Below, one piece after another: positions 29,193-38,395 of a stretch of 64,000 nt of DNA. This DNA comes from Acetobacter aceti NBRC 14818 (GTDB lineage Bacteria > Pseudomonadota > Alphaproteobacteria > Acetobacterales > Acetobacteraceae): assembly GCF_000193495.2 (NCBI RefSeq), contig NZ_AP023410.1, positions 806,001 through 870,000 on the forward strand. Reading direction: 5' to 3'. The translations under genes were made by a program, and so were the position numbers. The first letter of the stretch is position 1; each line of letters starts with the position of its first letter. Below the pieces are notes generated by a model, which worked only from the letters and a program-made list of their open reading frames with translations, searched no databases and was not told where the DNA came from.

Positions 29193-30192
29193 TCTGCTCC
29201 GGCAGAAAACCAATGGTTTTCTGAGACTTATGCTTTGGATTATCGTTCTTTGCAGTTAAGTCTGGCACGCTGTTAGCACGCATATTGAAATTTATCATAA
29301 ATCGGACTGATATCCGATTGGTGATGCTCGTCAGGCAGCCCCACACGCATGCAACTGGCGTGAACAGGGCATTCTCTATGCCTAATGTGCAGCAACGTAA
29401 GCATTTCAAGCTATTGTGGCGCGGCAAAGCGCATAAGGCACGATTTCAGGCTATAATCTTGCTACGCTCGCAATACGATTGAAAAATCAGCTTGTTCTGC
29501 ATAAATCAGAAAAGGCTTAAGGCTTACCTTTAATCCATATTTCCAAAAACTCATGTAATCCATCTATTTGATTCGTGCCTTTTCGCTGTAACACTTAAAA
29601 TATCGAAATAAAAAGAAACCAAATGCATAGTTGGTAATATTCCCTAAAAGCAAAGCGTTCGATCGCTGTATTATCGCTCTTGTGACGAGCGTAGCAGCCC
29701 ACCAGATATCAGGTCGATATCAGCTCAGAAAACAGGTATCTATTCCCTACTGAATCAACATTATGCCTGTAACCGGTAGCTCATTGCACGACAGACCCTG
29801 TTCGGACAGCCTGCCCTGAGGACTGCTTGACGAACCCATATAAAATGCTCTTAAACCAGTCATCAGTTCAGAGAAGGTGGGAGGATGGCACCTTGTCCTA
29901 CCCTGCCAAAGGATTTTGGCCAGGAGGCTTCATTGTGTTAAGCCTGTTTTGTAATGCCATATCCCAGCTTTGAGCCGTCCAATGAATGCTTTAATAAAAA
30001 CTGGCAAGAAGTTGAGCTTTTTCATGTGGAACGGAATATTACACCGACAATCTAGGAATCACGATCAGAGCCAGAATAACAAAAACCTGTTTCCCAGAGG
30101 CTGAAACACTACAATTACATCGAGATCAAGCCTGACACTCTGGTCCGGCTGGTGACCGTAATTATACCTCACAGCACAGAACTGGAATTAAA
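29193..30192. other. AT-rich intergenic region after tRNA-Val
   Basis: One kilobase with no convincing gene on either strand. GC content falls and short frames are random. Two tandem hairpins at 29905-29945 are described separately. The position right after a tRNA 3' end, together with the AT-rich genes that follow, suggests old inserted DNA, but no integrase and no second copy of the tRNA 3' end was found inside the window. Confidence 0.45.
29904..29950 (+). terminator. Tandem hairpins, possible terminator or end of a small RNA
   Basis: GCCAAA/TTTGGC (29905-29910, 29915-29920) with a 4-nt loop is followed by AGGCTT/AAGCCT (29925-29930, 29940-29945) and then GTTTT. The layout fits an intrinsic terminator after a short transcript, but nothing recognised lies upstream. 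Confidence 0.3.
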
Positions 30193-30861
30193 ATGCAAGT
30201 CGACAAAAAATATTACCAAGTAATACCAAAGAAATCAATTGGTGAAAAGCTTACGGTATATGCCCGAGACAAGATCTATAGTGATTTTGTTTCCAAATGC
30301 TCTCCATCAGCGTCAAGTAAAATACTTGATTTTGGAGTGTCCGACGTACTCGGAGATGCCGCTAACGTACTGGAAAGGAAGTATCCTTACCCAGAAAACA
30401 TTACAGCTGTAGGCTTGGGCGATGGAAAAGAGTTCCGTGAGGAATTTTCTTCCATGACCTATGTTCAGATCATTCCCAATGCCCGCCTGCCATTTGAAGA
30501 TAAATCCTTCGACGTTGTGCTATCAAACGCCGTGCTTGAGCATGTCGGATCTCCAGCAAATCAGAGATACTTCATTCAGGAAGCTGCACGCGTAGGGAAG
30601 CAGGTTTTCCTGACAGTTCCCAACAAGTTTTTTCCAATAGAACATCACACCTCCATTCCTTTTCTTCATTGGTTCCCACATACATTTAAATTTGTATGTA
30701 ATGCGGTGAACAAATCTCAATGGGCAGATGATGATCATTTGATTCTGATTTCCCGCTCTTATCTGGAATCCTTGATCCCAGCAGGTTTAAATTATCGTAT
30801 ATTTTATACCGGGATAAATCTTGGACCGTTCAGTTCCAATATCTGCCTGCACATATATTAA
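30193..30861 (+). CDS. SAM-dependent methyltransferase (class I)
   Basis: 222 residues, start ATG 30193 with GGAA six bases upstream. The Rossmann-type core shows KILDFGVSDVLGD (motif I, about residues 38-50), RLPFEDKSFDVVLSNAVLEHVGS (motifs II/III, about 98-120) and RVGKQVFLTVPNKFF, all typical of Methyltransf_11-type enzymes. No membrane segment. The gene is clearly more AT-rich than the core genes and uses many A/T-ending codons, pointing to horizontal transfer. A GtrA-like membrane protein follows after 9 bp, so the two are probably one transcript, perhaps for surface glycan or lipid modification. Substrate unknown. Confidence 0.8.
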   Translation: MQVDKKYYQVIPKKSIGEKLTVYARDKIYSDFVSKCSPSASSKILDFGVSDVLGDAANVLERKYPYPENITAVGLGDGKEFREEFSSMTYVQIIPNARLPFEDKSFDVVLSNAVLEHVGSPANQRYFIQEAARVGKQVFLTVPNKFFPIEHHTSIPFLHWFPHTFKFVCNAVNKSQWADDDHLILISRSYLESLIPAGLNYRIFYTGINLGPFSSNICLHIY

Positions 30862-30870
30862 ATCGATATT

Positions 30871-31272
30871 ATGCAAAAATTCATTTCTTATAGATTTTTC
30901 AAATTTTTTGTCTGTGGAGTACTGTCGACTTTACTCTATGTTATTTCATCATTCTATTTATATAAACTGCATGTAGACCAGGAAATTTCCAGCTGCCTGT
31001 CTGTTCTTTCTTCGGGCTTGTTTTCATACATTGTAAACACAACTTGGACATTTAACGACAGAATGTCCAAGAAAAGCTTTTTTAAATTCTATGTTGTGAC
31101 TTTTTTTACATCCATATTATCGTCTGTTGAAGTGTATTTCGCCAAAACTCTCAATGCAAACTACTGGGAATGCATCGGCCTAGTTGTTATCACGATGCCA
31201 CTTTTATCATTCTCAATCCATAGACTTTGGACATACTCACACCAGACTACCCAGTGTGATCTGTTATCATAA
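30871..31272 (+). CDS. GtrA-like membrane protein
   Basis: 133 residues with four hydrophobic segments (about 8-28, 38-56, 72-92, 99-118). The sequence RFFKFFVCGVLSTLLYVISSFYLY, the central SYIVNTTWTF with Asn-x-x-W, and the last helix ending HRLWTYS match the GtrA family, whose members help move undecaprenyl-linked sugars across the inner membrane. AT-rich codon use like its upstream neighbour. The downstream gene of such a cassette is usually a GtrB-type glycosyltransferase, which is absent, so the islet may be incomplete. Confidence 0.78.
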   Translation: MQKFISYRFFKFFVCGVLSTLLYVISSFYLYKLHVDQEISSCLSVLSSGLFSYIVNTTWTFNDRMSKKSFFKFYVVTFFTSILSSVEVYFAKTLNANYWECIGLVVITMPLLSFSIHRLWTYSHQTTQCDLLS

Positions 31273-31749
31273 CTCGTCTCTTCTACGACTTGTCTTTTCG
31301 ACCCTACGTCCGACGGTTTTGATCGATTTCATTGTTCTGAACAAATCGCTCGATTCAATCCAAGGATTGTGAAAACAAGCTAAACCAATGCAAGAAAGAT
31401 TGATTCCAGTTCGTCATCATACATTGCATTACGCCTGATAGAGTCGACAAACAAAAGATTGTCTGCGGGAGTGCGTCCGGCAAGAGAATCGTCTTTGATG
31501 CTTTAGAAATGGATGTTTGCAAGATATCGCAGATCATTCACTGCTCCCATGCTCCGTCGCGAGACCTCCATTTAAAGGGAGCGAGACAAACCTATACCGT
31601 GCAAGTCCGATGCCCTGTTTAGACGCCAGCATGCTGTCTAGGCATCCGCAAATTTCGGCAAAAGATCAGCCTGAAACATGTCTGAGCAGATTTTTTATCG
31701 ACAGGAAACCTGACCGTTTAGAGGTATTATCGTGGTCCAGCCAACGTCG
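31273..31749. other. Non-coding stretch with a possible gene-end remnant
   Basis: About 480 bases with no complete gene. On the minus strand, 31380-31502 gives 40 codons and a stop, with a coding-like sequence (SLAGRTPADNLLFVDSIRRN, then MYDDELESIFLALV) but no start and an in-frame stop just upstream. It may be the last part of a lost gene. Nothing else is recognised. Confidence 0.35.
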
Positions 31750-31778
31750 AAAAGCAGGACCAGCAAAACCAGTCCTGC
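31750..31778 (-). terminator. Rho-independent terminator of the acidic protein gene
   Basis: On the minus strand GCAGGAC (31778-31772) pairs with GTCCTGC (31760-31754) around an 11-nt loop, followed by TTTT. It lies 20 bp after the stop of the gene at 31798. Confidence 0.75.
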
Positions 31779-31797
31779 CCGGTAAAAGATCGAAGCC

Positions 31798-32061
31798 TCA
31801 GGCCTCGTCTTCATCCTCATCGTCTTCCTCGTCATCTTCGATGACAACGGCGACGGTGATTTCGACGCTCTCGTCTTCAGCCTGAAGCTTGTCGGCCGTG
31901 TCTTCCGCCACGTCCTCATCTTCGTACAGCATGGCTTCGTTGGGATCGTCGGTCCACTTTGTCTCAGGGTTCCAGAAGGAGAGATCTCCGTTCTCGGCCT
32001 CGCGCTGGATCAGAAAGCCGACAACGACTTCGTCATCAAGATTGATTTCGTCTTCACTCAT
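31798..32061 (-). CDS. Small, very acidic protein of unknown function
   Basis: 87 residues from the ATG at 32061, supported by AAGGG eight bases upstream; a longer in-frame start at 32289 lacks such support. The central part reads VVGFLIQREAENGDLSFW and TKWTDDPNEAMLYEDEDVAE, resembling a small beta-sheet domain. The last 15 residues are almost all Asp and Glu (EDDEEDDEDEDEA). No membrane segment or signal peptide. It has its own terminator and no partner gene on its strand. Function unknown. Confidence 0.75.
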   Translation of the reverse strand: MSEDEINLDDEVVVGFLIQREAENGDLSFWNPETKWTDDPNEAMLYEDEDVAEDTADKLQAEDESVEITVAVVIEDDEEDDEDEDEA

Positions 32062-32300
32062 GGGGCAGCCCTTTCGTTGCTCCGTTTGATACCCGAGGCA
32101 TCGCACATTGTGTGGGTCAGCATAAGGGGCTGTCTGCCTGACTGCGATGATATTTTTACTGCATGCGCGGAAATTATCGAAAGATCGGCTATAATATAAC
32201 CAGTCAAGCGCGGGTTTACACTGCTTACAGCTTGCAGTTGTCGCGCTGGCAGGTGATGCTTGCGCCAAGTGGTATGCCTGCGTCATCAAAGGAGAAACCG

Positions 32301-32990
32301 GTGCGCCGGAAACGGAGTGTAAGCGAGGAAGAGCAGGCGCTATGGACGTCCTTCGTCCGTGGCGTGAAGCCGCTTACCTTCGGTGGACGCTCCTCCGGGC
32401 TTCCCTCGGAACCACGTCCGCCTGCGCCAGACAGGGCGTTACCCGCCCGGCGTAATGCGGAAGGTGGGCTGCAACCTGATCAACCCATGCGTGGCGCATC
32501 TGTACAACCAGATCTTGTCGCAATCCGACAGACGCACATCCGTTCCGCTGCCTTCATGACGGCAGGGGAAATCGCTGTTGCAAATCATCTGCGCGGAAAG
32601 GCTGCGAAGAGAAAATCAGCCAATACACCGGCACAGATCGGTGCCCGACAGGCTGGGCTGGATACCGGAAGCTGGAAACGGCTCTCAAAAGGACACACAC
32701 CGGTTGAACGTAAACTCGATCTGCACGGCATGACGGCTCAGGCCGCTTTCATGCGCCTGCATGAGTTTCTCTTTGCAGCCTACAGCCAGGGCATCCGGTG
32801 TGTTGAGATCGTGACCGGACTTGGCTCCGGGCCTGAAGGAGGGGTCCTGCGACGTGAACTGCCTTTCTGGCTTGGCCGGGATGATCTGGGCCGCATGATT
32901 CTGGCCGTCACGCACACGCATGAAGCCAACCGGGGAGCCGTGCGTATCTTGATCAGAAAGCGTCGTCAGCCTCAGTCAAAAGGACGCTAA
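32301..32990 (+). CDS. Smr (small MutS-related) domain protein
   Basis: 229 residues from a GTG at 32301, chosen because AAAGGAGA sits at proper distance and the resulting start MRRKRSVSEEEQALW is what proteobacterial Smr proteins begin with; longer frames exist. A disordered N-terminal half precedes the Smr domain (about 145-225). The family motifs LDLHGMT and EIVTGLGSG are present, and the domain ends with AVRILIRKRRQ. Smr domains nick DNA or cleave RNA; single-domain proteins like this one are widespread in Alphaproteobacteria, with exact role unclear. It is transcribed toward, and ends just before, the convergent scfR gene. Confidence 0.87.
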   Translation: MRRKRSVSEEEQALWTSFVRGVKPLTFGGRSSGLPSEPRPPAPDRALPARRNAEGGLQPDQPMRGASVQPDLVAIRQTHIRSAAFMTAGEIAVANHLRGKAAKRKSANTPAQIGARQAGLDTGSWKRLSKGHTPVERKLDLHGMTAQAAFMRLHEFLFAAYSQGIRCVEIVTGLGSGPEGGVLRRELPFWLGRDDLGRMILAVTHTHEANRGAVRILIRKRRQPQSKGR

Positions 32991-33014
32991 CCTCTGCGGG
33001 GACTAGCCCGTCTG

Positions 33015-34517
33015 TCACTCGCCACTCTGCGCCAGCATGTGATAGGGCACGACCCCCCTCTCCTCTCCACCCGCATCTATCTGAAAACCTGCCGCAGGGA
33101 TGGCGCGATGGCGACAATCCGTGCGGATGCAGGCCCGACATCCCGGACCGATCGGAATGATCGTGCGTTCATCCGTGAGATCGAGACCGGCAGCATAAAC
33201 CAGCTCGGCAGCATGAGCGACTGAACATCCCAGCACGATCGCCACCCGTCTTGGACGATCGAAGTAGGATACGCCGGCATGACCGACTGTACGCGCGACA
33301 TTCAGAAATACGGCATCGTCTGTCGTCTGTGAGACCTGCACCTGCAGTTCTCCGGGTGTCGCAAAGGCGCGGAAGACGTTCCACAGTGAACAGAGGCCGC
33401 CAAAACGAGGAAGGCTGAATCGTGTGGCGCTGTAACTTTTAAGAATATTTCCAGCGATATCCGTCTTGATAAAGTAAAAAGGCAGCCCTTCCTGTCCCGG
33501 CCGTTGCAGGGTCGAGAGACGATGACAGACCTGCTCGAAACTGACCCCGAACTGACGTTGCAACTGGTCAAGATCATGCGATTTCGTGCGGGCAGACTGC
33601 CGAAAACGTGTGTAGGGCAGCAGTAGCGCGCCAGCGAAGTAATTGCTCATACCGACATGGGCCAGGTCACGGGCATCGGAAGAGGTCAGGCCGGACCGTT
33701 TCACAGCCCGATCCAGCAGACGTCCGTAACCAAGACGTCCCACCACCTGCGCCATACAGAACACGCTGCTTTCCGACGGCACGCCATCCGCCATGAGCAG
33801 ACGCCGTCCCCGCTTGTCGAAACGCCAGATGACCGACCGGCTGTCCAGAGTGCTGTCGGTCAGGGTTTTGACGCCATGATGGTCGCGCAGATAGCGTTCG
33901 AGATTGGCGGCCAGAAGACCTTCCGAAAAATCAAGTGTTTCGTAAAGCTCTTCGGCTGCACGATCGATTTCATCAAAGTAGTTCCGCTCACGCTGCACCC
34001 AGTCCCCCACGGCCTCGTAGGGCGAGACTGTTGTCATCGGCTCCGCCATCACCGGCGAACCGGATGTGTCAATGTGAGGGGCGGAAAGGCCGTTTCCCGA
34101 AAGAGACAAAGCCTGATGCGGAATTTCCGTATCACTCCGTTCCCGAACAATGGTCCGGTAGGCCCGATAAAGCGTCACAAACCGGTCAGCCAGTGCGGGC
34201 GCTGATCTGACGGCTGCCTGAAGTTCCGCCGGGCGAAGGGAAGCAGACTTGAACAGTGGATCGCCAAGAATTTCTCGCAGGGCCTGAATCTGCCGGATTT
34301 CGTCACTGTCGCCAAAATAGGCGGGTGACACATCGAACAGGTTGCAAAGTTTTAACATCAGTGGGGATGGAATGGGCCGCTGATCATTTTCAATCTGATT
34401 CAGATAGCTTGGAGACAGGCCAAGATCCTTCGCCAGATCCTGCTGTGTTTTTCTTATCCTGCCACGCAACTCCCGAATACGTGATCCCGCGAAGACCTTG
34501 CTGACACGTTTCGTCAC
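33015..34517 (-). CDS. Short-chain acyl-CoA regulator (ScfR/PrpR-like XRE regulator)
   Basis: 500 residues. An XRE helix-turn-helix (about 10-66: RIRELRGRIRKTQQDLAKDLGLSPSYLNQIEN) is followed by a long middle with an IrrE/ImmA-like region (about 225-330) and a C-terminal DUF2083-type domain. That domain contains CRACIRTDCRHR (three cysteines), the region that holds an iron-sulfur cluster in mycobacterial PrpR. Family members (RamB, PrpR, PccR) sense acyl-CoA or its state and control propionate or acetate metabolism. It is divergent from prpD across 114 bp that contain the TTTGCAAA motif typical of this family, so control of the methylcitrate operon is very likely. Confidence 0.88.
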   Translation of the reverse strand: MTKRVSKVFAGSRIRELRGRIRKTQQDLAKDLGLSPSYLNQIENDQRPIPSPLMLKLCNLFDVSPAYFGDSDEIRQIQALREILGDPLFKSASLRPAELQAAVRSAPALADRFVTLYRAYRTIVRERSDTEIPHQALSLSGNGLSAPHIDTSGSPVMAEPMTTVSPYEAVGDWVQRERNYFDEIDRAAEELYETLDFSEGLLAANLERYLRDHHGVKTLTDSTLDSRSVIWRFDKRGRRLLMADGVPSESSVFCMAQVVGRLGYGRLLDRAVKRSGLTSSDARDLAHVGMSNYFAGALLLPYTRFRQSARTKSHDLDQLQRQFGVSFEQVCHRLSTLQRPGQEGLPFYFIKTDIAGNILKSYSATRFSLPRFGGLCSLWNVFRAFATPGELQVQVSQTTDDAVFLNVARTVGHAGVSYFDRPRRVAIVLGCSVAHAAELVYAAGLDLTDERTIIPIGPGCRACIRTDCRHRAIPAAGFQIDAGGEERGVVPYHMLAQSGE

Positions 34518-34527
34518 CTTCGCATCC

Positions 34528-34535
34528 TTTGCAAA
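34528..34535. promoter_or_regulatory. TTTGCAAA palindrome, likely ScfR operator
   Basis: A perfect TTTGCAAA lies 11 bp before the scfR start and about 96 bp before prpD. This is the core of the site bound by RamB, PrpR and PccR. PccR sites are reported as two such octamers with a 4-bp spacer; only one perfect octamer is seen here. Confidence 0.6.
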
Positions 34536-34631
34536 AACAGCTTCTTTTTATCGCTTCAATTCGCTTCGTTCACCATAGCTGAAATTCGCGCTTAAGCCAT
34601 ACTCACCTCAGTTTTCGTGAATGAGGCTGAC

Positions 34632-36146
34632 ATGCAAACCTACGACATCAAGGTTCACCCCGAGAAAGATCGCCTGCCCCGCGAACAGCAACTCGCATGG
34701 CATATTGCCGAAGTGGCGGCCGACCCGGTGGAAATCGAAGCCCCTGTCACTGAGATGATCATCAATCGCGTGATTGATAACGCGTCGGTTGCCATCGCGT
34801 CGGTTAATCGCCACTCCGTTATGAGCGCACGGGCTGAGGCGCTGGCGCATCAGCGTCCGGGTGGCGCGACCGTTTTCGGCTGTGGACCGGACGTTCGAGT
34901 CCACGCCGAGTGGGCTGCGTGGGCCAATGGGACAGCCGTCCGCGAGCTCGACTTCCACGACACGTTCCTTGCCGCCGAGTATTCGCATCCCGGCGACAAC
35001 ATCCCCGGTATCCTCGCTGTGGCTCAGCAGTGCCAGCGTTCCGGCAAGGATCTGATCCGCGGCATCGCCACGGGCTACGAAATCCAGATCGACCTTGTGC
35101 GCGGCATCTGCCTGCACAAGCACAAGATCGACCATGTGGCGCATCTTGGTCCGTCCGTGGCAGCTGGTATCGGCACACTGCTCGGTCTGCCGACAGAGAC
35201 GATTTATCAGTCGATCCAGCATGCGCTGCACGTGACCACCGCCACGCGCCAGAGCCGCAAGGGCGAGATTTCCTCTTGGAAAGCATACGCGCCGTCCCAT
35301 GCGGGCAAGATGGCGGTTGAATCCGTTGATCGCGCCATGCTGGGCGAAACGTCGCCAAGCCCGATCTATGAGGGCGAGGACGGTGTGATCGCGTGGATGC
35401 TGGACGGCAAGGACGCGCACTACATCGTGCGTCTCCCCGAGCATGGTGAAGCCAAACGGGCGATCCTCGACAGCTACACGAAAGAACACTCCGCCGAATA
35501 TCAGAGTCAGGCCCTCATCGACCTTGCCTTCAAGCTGGGCAAGCAGGTGAAAAACTGGGACGATGTGAAGGATGTTCTGATCGAGACCAGCCATCACACG
35601 CACTATGTGATCGGCACCGGCTCGAACGACCCGCAGAAGTTCGATCCGAAAGCATCGCGTGAAACGCTCGATCATTCGATCATGTATATCGTTGCGGTCG
35701 CGCTTCAGGATGGCTCGTGGCACCACGTCCATTCCTACTCACCGGAGCGCGCCAACCGTGCCGATACTGTGCGTCTGTGGCAGAAGATTCACACGATCGA
35801 GCGTCCGGAATGGACGGAGCGTTATCACTCCATCGATCCGAACGTGAAGGCTTTCGGTGGTCGTATCACCATCACGATGAATGATGGGTCCGTTATCTCC
35901 GACGAACTGGCGGTCGCCAATGCCCATCCGCTCGGGGCCACACCGTGGACGCGTCCGGACTACATCAAAAAGTTCCGTACGCTGACTGACGGCATCATCA
36001 CCCCGCAGGAAGCTGACCGGTTCCTTCAAGTCGCCCAGCGCCTTCCCGAACTCTCGGCGAAAGAGCTTTGCGAGCTGGAAATCACGCTTCCAGCCGGTGA
36101 ACTCAGGAAGAATCCGAAAGTCGGCATTTTCGGTTTCGGCCAGTAA
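34632..36146 (+). CDS. prpD: 2-methylcitrate dehydratase PrpD
   Basis: 504 residues from the ATG at 34632, preceded by GAGG at five bases; the in-frame GTG at 34617 is less likely. Dehydrates 2-methylcitrate to 2-methyl-cis-aconitate in the methylcitrate cycle. The MmgE/PrpD fold is shown by [58 protein letters not shown], and later [17 protein letters not shown] and EGEDGV. Length is close to the bacterial enzyme (about 480-500). First gene of the prpDCB cluster. Confidence 0.94.
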   Translation: MQTYDIKVHPEKDRLPREQQLAWHIAEVAADPVEIEAPVTEMIINRVIDNASVAIASVNRHSVMSARAEALAHQRPGGATVFGCGPDVRVHAEWAAWANGTAVRELDFHDTFLAAEYSHPGDNIPGILAVAQQCQRSGKDLIRGIATGYEIQIDLVRGICLHKHKIDHVAHLGPSVAAGIGTLLGLPTETIYQSIQHALHVTTATRQSRKGEISSWKAYAPSHAGKMAVESVDRAMLGETSPSPIYEGEDGVIAWMLDGKDAHYIVRLPEHGEAKRAILDSYTKEHSAEYQSQALIDLAFKLGKQVKNWDDVKDVLIETSHHTHYVIGTGSNDPQKFDPKASRETLDHSIMYIVAVALQDGSWHHVHSYSPERANRADTVRLWQKIHTIERPEWTERYHSIDPNVKAFGGRITITMNDGSVISDELAVANAHPLGATPWTRPDYIKKFRTLTDGIITPQEADRFLQVAQRLPELSAKELCELEITLPAGELRKNPKVGIFGFGQ

Positions 36147-36164
36147 CACGCAGCGACACAGGAA

Positions 36165-36190
36165 GACGGCTTCAGACTCATGAAGCCGTC
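36165..36190 (+). repeat. Intercistronic hairpin between prpD and prpC
   Basis: A 9-bp perfect stem (36165-36173 with 36182-36190) and 8-nt loop, without a U-tract. It probably shapes mRNA stability or partial termination between prpD and prpC. Confidence 0.6.
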
Positions 36191-36229
36191 CGCAGCAGAC
36201 GACAGAACAAGAAAGAGGAGACGCAGACC

Positions 36230-37399
36230 ATGACGCAAACCTCTCACGAAAAACGTCCGAAAAAGTCGGTTGCCCTGTCAGGCGTCACGGCTGGGACAAC
36301 CGCCCTGTGCACGGTCGGCCACAGCGGCAACGATCTGCATTACCGTGGCTATGACATCAAGGATCTGGCCGAGAACTGTGAATATGAGGAGGTCGCTCAC
36401 CTGCTCATTCACGGGCATCTCCCCGATCCTTCCGAATTGGCCGAATACAAGGAAAACCTGCGCTCGATGCGTGGCCTGCCCGAGCAGGTGAAACGGGTTC
36501 TGGAGCAGGTTCCGGCCGCCACACATCCGATGGATGTCATGCGTACCGGCCTGTCCGCGCTGGGATGCGTGCTGCCGGAGCGACGGGACCAGAACCCTGT
36601 CGGGGCGCGAGAAATTGCGGACCGTTGCGTCGCGTCTCTTGGGTCGATCCTGCTCTACTGGTATCACTACGCTACCAACGGGCGTCGGATTGAGGTCGAG
36701 ACGGACGACGACACGGTGGGTGGTCATTTCCTCCATCTCCTGCACGGCAAGGAGCCGTCAGCGGAATGGGTGAAGGCCATGCACGTATCGCTCATTCTTT
36801 ACGCAGAACATGAGTTCAATGCGTCAACTTTCACCTGTCGCGTGATCGCAGGCACGGGTTCCGACATGTATTCCGCGCTGTGCGGCGGTATCGGCGCTCT
36901 GCGTGGTCCGAAACATGGCGGCGCGAACGAAGTGGCGCTCGAAATCCAGCAGCGTTACCAGACGCCGGACGAAGCCGAAGCCGATATCCGCAGGCGTGTG
37001 GACAACCGTGAGGTGGTCATCGGCTTCGGACATCCGGTTTATACAATCGCTGATCCACGCAACGAGATTATCAAGCGAACGGCCTACGCGCTGTCGCGCA
37101 AGAACGGCTCGATGCGCCTCTACAATGTGGCGGAGCGCATTGAATCGGTCATGGCGGACACCAAGAAGATGTTCCCCAACCTCGATTGGTTCAGTGCCGT
37201 TTCCTACAACATGATGCGCATCCCGACCGCGATGTTCACGCCCATCTTCGTCATCGCCCGTTCCGCCGGATGGAGCGCGCATGTGATCGAGCAGCGCGAG
37301 AACGGCAAGATCATCCGCCCCTCCGCCGAATATGTCGGACCGGAAGACCGGGCTTTCGTTCATATCCATAACCGTAGCGTGCAGGAGAAAGCAGCATGA
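36230..37399 (+). CDS. prpC: 2-methylcitrate synthase PrpC
   Basis: 389 residues, start ATG 36230 with GAGGAGA upstream. Citrate-synthase family enzyme that joins propionyl-CoA and oxaloacetate. The N-terminal [31 protein letters not shown] is the short-form methylcitrate synthase type. Catalytic-site regions include [42 protein letters not shown] (with the active His) and GFGHPVYT. Context between prpD and prpB separates it from the main citrate synthase. Its stop overlaps prpB. Confidence 0.95.
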   Translation: MTQTSHEKRPKKSVALSGVTAGTTALCTVGHSGNDLHYRGYDIKDLAENCEYEEVAHLLIHGHLPDPSELAEYKENLRSMRGLPEQVKRVLEQVPAATHPMDVMRTGLSALGCVLPERRDQNPVGAREIADRCVASLGSILLYWYHYATNGRRIEVETDDDTVGGHFLHLLHGKEPSAEWVKAMHVSLILYAEHEFNASTFTCRVIAGTGSDMYSALCGGIGALRGPKHGGANEVALEIQQRYQTPDEAEADIRRRVDNREVVIGFGHPVYTIADPRNEIIKRTAYALSRKNGSMRLYNVAERIESVMADTKKMFPNLDWFSAVSYNMMRIPTAMFTPIFVIARSAGWSAHVIEQRENGKIIRPSAEYVGPEDRAFVHIHNRSVQEKAA

Positions 37400-38310
37400 C
37401 CTATCTGGTCGGCGCGGAAGCCCCTTCGGAATCAGCAGGCAGCCGGTTTCGCAAACTCCTCGATGCTCCCGGCATCCTTCAACTGCCGGGCGCTCATAAC
37501 GGTCAGGCCGCGCTTCAGGCGAAGGATGCCGGCTTTCAGGCGCTCTATCTTTCGGGTGCTGCCATGACAGCCAGCATGGGGCTGCCGGATCTGGGGATCA
37601 TCACCATCGATCAGGTGGAGTTCTTCATCCGTCAGATCGTCCGTTCCTCGGCCCTGCCGCTTCTTGTCGATGGTGACACGGGATATGGCGAAACCCTCAA
37701 CGTGATGAACATGGTTCGGGCGTTCGAGGAGTCCGGTGCGGGTGCACTGCATCTGGAGGACCAGCTTCTCCCGAAGAAGTGCGGGCATCTGAACGACAAG
37801 AAGCTCGCCAGCGCGGATGAGATGGCCATGAAGGTCAGCGCCGCCCGTCGGGCGCGCCGTGATCTGGTCATTGTGGCCCGGACGGATGCGGCTGCCAGCG
37901 AAGGTATTGATGGCGCTGTTGCTCGTGCGAAGAAATACATCGAAGCCGGTGCGGACGCGATCTTTCCGGAAGCGCTGACCAACGCCGAGATGTTCCGCGA
38001 GTTCGCACGACGGATGCCGGGTGTGAAGCTGCTGGCCAACATGACCGAGTTCGGACGCACGCCGTTCTACACGGCGAAGGAGTTCGAGGAGATGGGCTAC
38101 AGCATGATCATCTGGCCGGTCAGTTCGCTACGTGCCGCCAACAAGGCGCAGGCCGATCTGTACGCCACCATCGCTCGTGACGGCAGCACGGAGGCCATGC
38201 TTCCCCGGATGCAGACGCGGGAGGAATTGTACAGGACGCTGCGTTATCATGAATATGAAGCGCTGGACCGCAGTATTGTGGAAACCGTGCTGCCGACCAT
38301 AGCGGCCTGA
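37396..38310 (+). CDS. prpB: Methylisocitrate lyase PrpB
   Basis: 304 residues; ATG overlaps the prpC stop as ATGA. Splits 2-methylisocitrate into pyruvate and succinate. The catalytic loop [11 protein letters not shown] holds Cys129, and VDGDTGYGE at 91-99 binds magnesium. Length is typical of the PEP mutase/isocitrate lyase family PrpB branch. The lysine-cysteine-glycine-histidine motif KKCGH distinguishes it from oxaloacetate hydrolases. No acnD/prpF pair is needed because PrpD and a general aconitase complete the cycle. Confidence 0.96.
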   Translation: MTYLVGAEAPSESAGSRFRKLLDAPGILQLPGAHNGQAALQAKDAGFQALYLSGAAMTASMGLPDLGIITIDQVEFFIRQIVRSSALPLLVDGDTGYGETLNVMNMVRAFEESGAGALHLEDQLLPKKCGHLNDKKLASADEMAMKVSAARRARRDLVIVARTDAAASEGIDGAVARAKKYIEAGADAIFPEALTNAEMFREFARRMPGVKLLANMTEFGRTPFYTAKEFEEMGYSMIIWPVSSLRAANKAQADLYATIARDGSTEAMLPRMQTREELYRTLRYHEYEALDRSIVETVLPTIAA

Positions 38311-38352
38311 GTTTTTACCTGAGCAGATCACACTCAAATCCAAGGTCACACC

Positions 38353-38376
38353 CGGGCGATTTAACATCGCCCGTTT
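38353..38376 (+). terminator. Hairpin between prpB and the acyl-CoA synthetase
   Basis: An 8-bp GC-rich stem (38353-38360 with 38366-38373), loop of 5 and a short TTT. Likely a partial terminator that lowers expression of the next gene relative to prpDCB. Confidence 0.55.
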
Positions 38377-38395
38377 CCATTCAGGAGAAGAACAG

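Noticed and set aside
29143..29427. Minus-strand frame ending in a sequence like ATGIEPVTPTMSR
   Set aside because: This is a well-known false protein produced by reading the reverse strand of a tRNA gene.
29118..31800. Integrated element with att sites at tRNA-Val
   Set aside because: No integrase, no repeated tRNA 3' end and no phage gene was found in the window; only composition supports transfer.
34608..35732. A 374-codon minus-strand frame opposite prpD
   Set aside because: PrpD is clear on the plus strand; the antisense frame has no domain or start signal.
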